Shown here one piece after another: positions 56,592 through 64,000 of a stretch of DNA of 64,000 nt. Every line of letters starts with the position of its first letter. Within the stretch, counting starts at the first letter, position 1. A program made the translations under genes and the position numbers. The notes under the pieces were generated by a model, which was given only the letters and a program-made list of their open reading frames with translations, was not told where the DNA came from and ran no database searches. The DNA is from Pilatotrama ljubarskyi (taxonomy: Eukaryota > Basidiomycota > Agaricomycetes > Polyporales > Polyporaceae), in contig MU277686.1 of the NCBI GenBank assembly GCA_022385805.1, positions 296,726 through 360,725 of the forward strand, in the 5' to 3' direction.

Positions 56592-58114
56592 GACAATCGA
56601 CGCGTTCCGCAATGATGCGAAATAATACCAGGTTGCAACGATGCTAAGGAGGATCCGAGTGCAGCGGCGGGTTGCGGACGTCCTGTCGTGCCTCGGACGA
56701 TACGCGGACCTCGAGCTCGAAATCAAGACTCGTCGGAGTCTGAGCGAGGAATCACGTCATCGCTGTTTAGCAGAGCCCTATGAGCCCACTGGGCTATAGT
56801 ACTGTAGCTTGCAGATGCCTTCATGCGTCCTGCTGCGCGTCGTCTGACAACGTCCGGCGATTGGACCCATGTAAAAAGTACGTGCAAGTCTTATACGGAT
56901 CTTCGTGAGAGGTTAGTCACCAACGAAGGTGGGTCAACTTATGTAGTCCGGGGTCTGCATGGAAGTGGACAAGGCCGCAGCGAGATTCCGACAACATACA
57001 TAGACGCCCGCGGTGCAACTTCGCCTCGACCTCGAACTCGAGTTTGACTACTCTTCATCGCTCACCCTCCTTCCATAGTCCATCTGATATTCATATGGCG
57101 AGCCATTGTGCGATATGAAGTAGTGTCATCATCCGTCGTTAAGTGCCCGGCGCCGACGACTCAAGTTGTTCTGACAATCGGGTTATCCCCCGACCCGACT
57201 CGGACCCTCTTTGGCCAGTGTACCGAAGACTTCGCTTTTCTGCGAACCTTGGTCAGTGACCAGTCCCGTTATACAGAGTAATTTATAATCGCTAGATACG
57301 AACGCTGATCCTACCGACGTCTCCCAGGCTGCCAGCACGTAACTGTACCTGAGGATTGGATCAACTCACCCACCTACTTGCGTTTGCATCATCATGCCCA
57401 GCGCTCTGTGTATTACCAGATTACCGGCCTCCATCTCTTTCAAGGCCCAGCAACGCTCGCATAGCATGTTGCTCGTGATCGTGGTACGGAGTGGATGCTG
57501 GGGCAGCTGTTCAACGTCCACCGGTCAACTGCGGTCACCACCTGCAGCACTAGTGCGTGACTGTTTTGTCAAGGAAGCGTCCTACCCTATTTTTCCTAAC
57601 CGTTCACACCCAATAGCATCCCCTAGGGTTAAATCACAGCCTTTGACATCGCTGAGGCGGGTATCTTCGCTATTGAACATGAACATGAGAGAAGCTGTCC
57701 ATCATGCGCCGCGAGATCGTTGTCTTCACAGCAGCCCAGCGCATCCTGTTTTTGTCGGAGTGGCAGTCCCATCGCCGCTCACCCTGGAGACGATGGTCTG
57801 TGCCGGCACAGTCGTTGCACCTGCATGACCTCGGGATCGATCGGTACTGTCGTCGCTGTGCATGCTAAGGTACAGTCATTGGTGCAGGTGCAGATGCCCG
57901 AATCCTGATGACCAGTCGCAAAGCCTGTTGGTGGTCACTATAAAGACACGAGCAAGTCATTCCAGCCCCATCCAGCTGTTCCCCTCTGGACACTCGTTGT
58001 TTTCTCATAGCGACTGGTATCGCCTCTTGTTTCTGCCTTCGTATCAAGGACCCGGCGTCCAGTCCAATCTTGCTGCTCACTACCTACCGCTCCGGTCGTT
58101 CAAGGGTTATCGTC
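56592..58114. other. Intergenic region, nothing recognised
   Basis: About 1.5 kb between divergent starts of THI6 and the secreted CBM19-like gene. Short frames only; no tRNA, TIR or domain found. A TATA-like CACTATAAAGACAC near 57940 is about 175 bp upstream of the next start. Confidence 0.4.
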
Positions 58115-59728
58115 ATGCAGTTCTCTCTTTTCGTCGCGCTTTCCCTGGCTCTTGCAGCAGCGGCCAGTCCAAGGTACTTTGGACGGGCCGACTTCACTCT
58201 CCAAAATGGTCAAACCGCCTTGTCGCAGAAGTGAGCAGAAGAGGCAGTACATACGAGAGTATGACACTAACCACGCCCCAATGTAGTCAACAGTTCGCAT
58301 CTCTGAGCGCAAGCTCTCCTTGCACAACGGGACAGACCGCCTGCGTGAACAACCAGTTCGCCCAGTGTGTGAATGGCCAGTTCGTCCTGACACCCTGTGC
58401 AGGCGGTTTGATGTACGTCTCACGCCGCTCGTGATGTTGAATTTTGCTCTTGACATTTTCGATACATCAATATCAGCTGCGCTGCGTTGCCTCTGGTCAA
58501 CTCCCCGGGAACGAGCATCACCTGCACGACCGCGGCGGACCGGGATGCCCGTATCGCAGCCACGGGTGCGACTGGTCCTCAGCGTCGGGCTTCCCCTGCA
58601 GACAATGGTCGCGCACAGAAGCCCAAGGGTGCTGCGCCTGCTGGTGGCTCTGGTGCAAAGCCTCCGGCTGCGAAGAGCCCCGCTGCTAAGTCTCCTGCTG
58701 CCAAACCCCCTGCTGCTGCCCCTCCTGCCGCGAAAGGTGCTGCCGCGGGTAAAGGCGCTGCCGCGGGGAAGAGCGCTGCAGCCAGTGCACCAGCAGCGTC
58801 TGTGACGGCTGGCGCCGCCTCAACAAGCACTGCGAGTGCGGCCAACGTACGCGACTCTTTCTCACCCGAGGGCTATTGTTTGACCCTAACGCGCGCAGGC
58901 TGCTGGGACAGAGAGTGCTGGTAGCAATGCGGCTAGCGGCGCCGCTGCTACAGGCGGAGCTGATCCTCAAACTTCGCTGACCCTGCTCTCTGAGCTCGTC
59001 GCAAACGGCTTTGCTCAAGATGGACAAGCAGAGTAAGTGTTATGTTGTCTCAGGCACGGAGCGGGAGTAACACTGAGCTCTGTATGCAGAACGGATGCGG
59101 CCCCCGGCCAAGTGCCGTCACTGACCTCGACGAACAACTTCATCAACTTCTGCGCTACGGTGCCAAACCTGCCCATCACAGACGGCAAGCAGATCGTAGG
59201 AGGTTCTTGCAACCCGGCGCCGATGGGCGTCATTGCGGCGAAGACGAACATGCCATCGTCGAAGTTCATAGAGCCGGAGAACCTGGCGACCATCCCCGCC
59301 AACACCAACTTCACCGTAAGATGGCCATTACGAACCTCGAAACGGGCCACTTCGTGAACGCGGCGACGAACTACTTTTCCGCGCCCCAGGTCGTCAACGC
59401 GCAGGGCAGCATCCAGGGCCACTCGCACATCGTCATCGACCCTCTCACGTCGCTCAAGCAGACCAAGCCGACGGACCCGACCGGATTCGTCTTCTTCAAG
59501 GGTTTGAACGATGCGGCTGAGAATGGCGTCCTCGAGGCGACGGTCCCTGGCCTTCCCGCGGGTACCTACCGCCTCGCCTCGATCAACACGGCTGCGAACC
59601 ACCAGCCTGCCCTGGTTGCAGTCGCTCAGCACGGAGCCCTTGACGACATGATCTAGTGAGTGCCGATTCCCCTCGGATCGGTGGACATGTTTGACTCATT
59701 CCTACCCTTCAGCTTCACGGTCCAGTAA
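58115..59728 (+). CDS. Secreted protein with CBM19-like cysteine domain and Ala/Pro-rich linker
   Basis: Exons: 58115-58230, 58287-58412, 58477-58846, 58899-59032, 59090-59315, 59390-59655, 59713-59728 (417 aa in this reading). The signal peptide is MQFSLFVALSLALAAAASP. The Cys-rich module (SPCTTGQTACVNNQFAQCVNG to TPC and CAALPLVNS) resembles chitin-binding CBM19. A low-complexity KSPAAKSPAAKPPAA linker follows. The C-terminal domain of unknown fold has NNFINFCATVPNLPITDGKQ, APMGVIAAKTNMPSSKF and QGHSHIVIDPL. Likely extracellular and wall-associated; enzymatic activity not evident. At 59316 a GTAAGA donor removes 74 nt that otherwise read as coding (MAITNLETGHFVNAATNYF) in the downstream frame, with one base missing (see findings). 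The final exon encodes FTVQ. Confidence 0.78.
58630..58800 (+). repeat. Ala/Pro/Lys-rich linker repeat
   Basis: Imperfect repeats of GCTGCTAAGTCTCCT-like units encoding AAKSP/AAKPP and GAAAGK blocks, a flexible and probably glycosylated linker. Confidence 0.6.
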
Positions 59729-61140
59729 GTTTCAGTAGCCCATGATATGGGATGGTCATGTAGACGTCTCGTACATGCGAGTAGCTCCCTGGCCGGTGAC
59801 ATTCCTTATCCATACATACAGAGGCAGTTACATTTGGAGGCGCGGGACAGCCCGTGTCGCTTGTTTACAACGATATCGATATTGTCCGCTACCACAGGGG
59901 CCCGATGACCTGCTCAATGGGGTCAGGGCCAACATGGCTGCTCCAGGCAGGCAATCTACCTATAAGTGCAGTTCGTCGGCCCTTGCAAGCACCGTCCTCG
60001 TCGCGATGGGTTATGAAGGACAGAGGGTATTTCAGTCGTTCGAGGTCTTCGTGGGTTCACCTCGCGCGCACGTCGCAGCTTTCAAGGGACCCGGATCGCA
60101 GGTTGTGGTAGCGCTCGAGGTGACTTGCTCTGAAATTACTTGAATTTGGCCGGTACCTACCACGGCGGGCATTACCCGATATTCCCAGGTGCAACAGTCT
60201 AGGAAAAGTGCAGCGACTGTTCTCATTTCGCCGACTTCTTCAGCGACGGACAAAAGTGGGCGAATTACGCTTATTTGAGTAAGTACTTCATTGAATGCGG
60301 CATACAAACAGCTGCTTAGGCAAAGCTCAGTATCGTTAACATATTGCCTCCAGGAAAAGGAATACACGCCCCGGCCCGTTTCCTCTATATATTCCCGAGG
60401 AGAATATTGGCCATTCCCCGTCGTGCACCCTTCTGGATTATGCAAACGTCCCACGTCCAGCGCGGCCGCGGGTATTCGTCTCATCGCGCCGTTTCTGGTG
60501 CGTGTGCTCTTACAGCCTTGTCACTCTGGAGGAAACCTTGAGCTCAACTGTCAGTACCTAGACGATGATGTTATACAAGCCGGGTGGCTCTGACTGACTT
60601 TAGCAGACCGTATGACCGGCAGGCTTGCCATTCGGTATGATGCGTGCAGACCTTCAAGCTTCGAGTTCGAAAGAGTCCCGATCACAGCGCTGGCTTCTGT
60701 GCCGCCGCTCATTAATCATTGGCAGTCTCAGCGCCGTCGGCCCCCCACCCTTCGGTACTCCCAAAGAGCAGCATCCGTTGTGCACTTCAGCATACCTACC
60801 ATGGGGTGTACTTGACTGTGGTAGGGACCGTAGGGTTCAGCGGCACAGAGACGGAGTCTTGCGGTCAGATCCCACACCCCACACACGAGGGTGATGATGA
60901 TGGGACATCGCGCGTCTTCCGCAGTCCCCACGGTCGTCAATGTCCATGCAGCTTCTTCCTCTGTGCCAGGTGCCGGCAGGAGGATTCATAAACTTTCATA
61001 GGGCAGATGCCGGTCAGCAGATCCTACATACATCATCATCGTATCGTGGTATATACTGATCTCACAACTAACCATCACCGACGTCGACTCGGACGTCCTG
61101 CGAGCCTCCCTCAGACTCCGCGCACGACTCTGCTGCCGCG
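59729..61140. other. Intergenic region, nothing recognised
   Basis: About 1.4 kb without a gene that I can support. Overlapping frames of 80-150 codons on both strands show no motif. Confidence 0.4.
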
Positions 61141-63303
61141 ATGACGGACGCTCCGCCCGAATATGTCCGTGCCCTCCGTGGCTTCATCAGTTGTTCCTTA
61201 GTCGGTTTACCAATAGCCACTGCGTACGTTCTCCTGCCGGATCTCGTCAGGTCCCAGCGCTAACTGTGGCCCCGCGCAGGGTGTATGGCATTACCATCCT
61301 ACAAACGTACCTCTACTTTCGGCGGTACCCTGAAGACAGTATACGTCTGAAAACCCTGGTGAGGCGACGCTTTACGACTCTGGTCAAGCCGAGAACGAAC
61401 AGTAGTTGATGATATGTACTGCGCTTCCGACTAGGTCGGGACCCTGTGGTATGCGTGACAACGCAGACTGTGGTGGCACTGCCGCTGACACTACCGCTCG
61501 CCAGGATCCTGGACACGTTCACAATCGTCCTAATATGCCATTCCACATATAAGATCGTTATATCAAATACAGGCCAAGTGGCAAGCGATTTCGTTTTACC
61601 CTGGTAAGCCCCTGACAAACTCCCTTCTACCGTCTTGGGGCCCTCCTTGCCCGGGCCTGTGGGTTGACCTATGCTATCAGGAGCGTCTCGGTATGCGGTG
61701 ATTTGAATACGATTGGGGGATGCGTGCTGACTTGCCCTTGATGTGATCACAAGCTCGAGAACGGCGCGACTGTGAGGTCCCCGGCTTGTTGTATAATTGA
61801 AAGTAAAACTGACGCCTGGGCACGTAGGACCTCATCACGGTTGCCGTGCAATGGTCAGCCTACAGCAAAGCTTGTGCGTCGGACTCTGTACTAAGACGCC
61901 TCCCCACAGCTACTTTGCATCTCAGCTTCACAGGTGTGAGTTCGGCCTCGCTCCCGCTTGAGAACCACTACGATCCTGATACTGACCTCTGAGCAACGCT
62001 TGCTCGTCAGTGAGCCGCCGAAGAGTGCTGCCTGGTTTGATAGTAAGGCACAACACTGCTGCTGCTGATGATGATGATGATCGGTGCTGATTGACGATTC
62101 CGGCGCAGGTCCTTCTGACGATCCCGACGCTTGGTAACTGAGATTTTCTCTTCGCCGACAAACGAAAGCACTGACAGTTCACTCGCCTTCTATGGCTTCA
62201 CTAGCCGTAGCAGTCTGTCAGTGCATAGCTTGGCTTTCAATGACGGACACAACTCACAAAGCTCGTTCACATACTAACTAATCCGCCTGCGTAGTCAGCA
62301 TCGTACTACCAGCGTACGTCAAGGCTCCATCGTTATGGAGCCAACGGCACATGCGTACAGTGCGCTCACGCGAGTGTCCACAGGCTCCATGGGAGCACTT
62401 CCTCTGCCGTCCAGCTCTTCCCGGGGACGACCCCTCTGGTCTCGATCTTGGGGACGGTGCAATCGGTGCTCGCGCTCCTGTGCGACCTGCTCATCACCGG
62501 GGGCCTTTGCTACCACTTCCATACTTCGAGAAGCGGGCTGGCGCGGACGAATGCGCTGATCGATAGACTGATGGCGTTCGCCATCGAGCGGGCTGCATTG
62601 ACGACGTGAGACTCGATTGCGACAGGCTTAACAAGATGCGCTGAGCGAAGCTGACGCCTGACGTGGTAGCATGGTGCAGGCGTTGTCCTTGATCATGGTG
62701 AGCGCTCCCTGCGCGCGGGTTCGATGAGAGCGCAACGTGGAGTTGATAACTTGTTGCAGCTCGTCACGATCCCAGACCGATTCATCTTCCTCGTCTCATC
62801 CTGGCTCGTCGGCAAACGTACGTCTATCCTGACTCTCCTCTCCGACCGAACGACCGCCACCGCCTTGTGAATTGCGGCAGTGGAGCTAATACTGTTCCCC
62901 CTCCGCCCCGTAGTATACGTCAACGCCTTGCTCGCGAGGTGCGCATCTGCCAGGATTCTCTCATGCCTCCAGGATCAAGTACCTCCGCACCGCATCATAC
63001 TCACTTCGACCCGCGGGCCGGGCCACCAGCCTGAACGTCCGCGCGTCGCTGAACCGCAGCACGGCATTCACCGACTCGACGTTGCGCTTCGAGGACATGT
63101 CGCGGAACGGCCTCAGCGCTCCGAGGAGCAGGTCCCCGACTGCTTTGGAGCTCGTCAGGGTGGAGGTGGGGGGTAGCGCATCTAGGGTGCGTGTCAGATT
63201 CTCTGTCCTTCGCAAGCGTCTAGCCGCGGTAGAAGAACAGAGGCTGATACCAGTGCGGTTGCAGTCAAACCTAGAGCGAGAGGGCATGAAGGTTGCGTTG
63301 TGA
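61141..63303 (+). CDS. DUF6534-like multi-pass membrane protein
   Basis: Many small exons. The reading starts MTDAPPEYVRALRGF at 61141. It continues with VYGITILQTYLYFRRYPEDS, WILDTFTIVLICHSTYKIVI, a 10-nt exon (61681-61690) giving the WSVS join, NGATDLITVAVQCYFASQLHR, ILGTVQSVLALLCDLLITGG, TSRSGLARTNALIDRLMAF and PDRFIFLVSSWLVGK, then VYVNALLARIKYLRTAS and a hydrophilic tail to 63303. These segments match the seven-helix integral membrane family common in agaricomycetes (DUF6534 as I know it), whose function is unknown. The middle part around 61930-62330 could not be spliced confidently, and ATTGAT-type microsatellite DNA lies there. Plasma-membrane location is inferred. Confidence 0.7.
62048..62085 (+). 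repeat. Trinucleotide microsatellite (CTG/ATG)
   Basis: Short run of CTG then ATG triplets inside the poorly resolved middle of the membrane-protein gene, probably intronic. Confidence 0.5.
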
Positions 63304-63545
63304 CCAGCGATAGCGTACGTTAGGTCCCCGAGGGTCGTTTTCATAGTCGCTTTCACGCACGCCTGGGTGTCTATCTGACCAATGCAATGTCTCTAGATTG
63401 AGCTGTCGGAACGAAATGTCTTGCAGAGTGACCACATGCGACTGCGTGAACGAGTCGGTACCTCGCAGCTGTACGCCCATACAAGAAGAACGTCGCATAG
63501 ACATGATCATGGCGAATTCCGAGGCGTTGCAAGCTCATCCGAGAC

Positions 63546-63944
63546 GATGACGCGTATGGCTCGTTTCTGGTGCGCTTCTCTTTATGATGGTGTCGTCGTT
63601 CTCTACGGTACCGGAGCAGGCTCCTGTGCCTGGCCGTTGATGATGCATGATGTACATGCCCTGCAGTGAGGAGTTGAGACCGATCTTACAGGCCCGACGG
63701 CCACTTCGAGGCGTACAAAACTATGCAGGCTGCTCACTTCGAAAGGGGTCTGATCGCAGAGGCTTGGGTGCGACTCTGTGTCGGCATTGACTTCTCTTTG
63801 ATGGCCCTAAGCACCGTCTTACACGTCGGGCACATTGGTCCGGCAGTCGTAGAAGCTACTGCTGCCGCAGACTCCAAATTGCAGACGGAGTTGTACAAAG
63901 AGGAGTCCCTGCGGTCAAGTTCCATGGAGTCCCAGAATAGGTGA
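63546..63944 (+). CDS. Possible small membrane protein gene near right edge
   Basis: Two segments look coding. The first, from an ATG at 63546, reads MTRMARFWCASLYDG then VVVLYGTGAGSCAWPLMMHD (hydrophobic). The second reads PDGHFEAYKTMQAAHFERG, LIAEAWVRLCVGIDFSLMAL and STVLHVGHIGPAVV to a stop at 63942-63944. Joining them would need a GTGAGG...TTACAG intron of only about 26 bp, which is unusually short, so the model is uncertain. Two to three hydrophobic helices are suggested. No homologue recognised. Confidence 0.4.
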
Positions 63945-64000
63945 GGGTATGATGGATGGTGCGAAAGGCGTCTCGAGAGTTCCTGTCAGAACATGCGCAC

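Noticed and set aside
56592..57000. TPP riboswitch upstream of THI6
   Set aside because: The conserved CTGAGA-type core and pairing arms were not found in the upstream strand.

Overview
This looks like about 64 kb of nuclear genome from an agaricomycete fungus, most likely a polypore-type white-rot basidiomycete. The evidence is GC-rich coding DNA, genes cut by many 45-90 bp GT-AG introns, compact spacing, and basidiomycete-typical families (Zn2Cys6 regulator, DUF6534-like membrane protein, BTB protein, small secreted proteins). No organelle, bacterial or viral segment was recognised. All gene models were built by hand from reading frames and splice sites; exon sums were checked for most of them.

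Layout. 1-451 holds the 3' end of a PP2C phosphatase. A tandem-Zn2Cys6 regulator (953-2395, -) follows. A 1.27 kb element with terminal inverted repeats lies at 3085-4351. Next come a small secreted protein (5374-6448, +), DBF4 (7050-9200, -), an alpha/beta hydrolase (10089-11519, -), a gamma-tubulin complex protein (12469-16116, +), CDC6 (16608-18721, -), a single-pass membrane protein (19216-20267, +), SPO11 (20578-22795, -), a BTB protein (23227-24393, -), a Caprin-like RGG protein (25215-27228, +), a mitochondrial carrier (27768-29269, +), a RhoGAP (30183-33792, +), a GH63-type glycosidase (34432-38587, +), a lipocalin-like protein (38965-39765, +) and the Cdc42 GEF CDC24 (40759-44038, -).

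About 4.5 kb without a recognisable gene (44.1-48.6 kb) separates these from a RAP1-like BRCT/Myb protein (48604-51862, +), a phytanoyl-CoA-dioxygenase-like enzyme (52264-53734, +), the thiamine enzyme THI6 (54484-56591, -), a secreted CBM19-like protein (58115-59728, +), a DUF6534-like membrane protein (61141-63303, +) and a possible small gene at the right edge.

Functionally the window is rich in housekeeping genes for chromosome duplication and division: DBF4 and CDC6 (origin firing and licensing), a gamma-tubulin ring component, SPO11 (meiotic breaks), a RAP1-like telomere-type protein, and CDC24 plus a RhoGAP (polarity). They do not form an operon or biosynthetic cluster. DBF4 and CDC6 share a visible regulatory theme, clusters of the MluI-type box ACGCGT upstream of the start. 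The most unusual items are the inverted-repeat element with a 7-bp target duplication, the duplicated zinc clusters with identically placed introns, the 7-nt and 10-nt microexons, and a one-base loss in the secreted CBM19-like gene that creates a splice donor.
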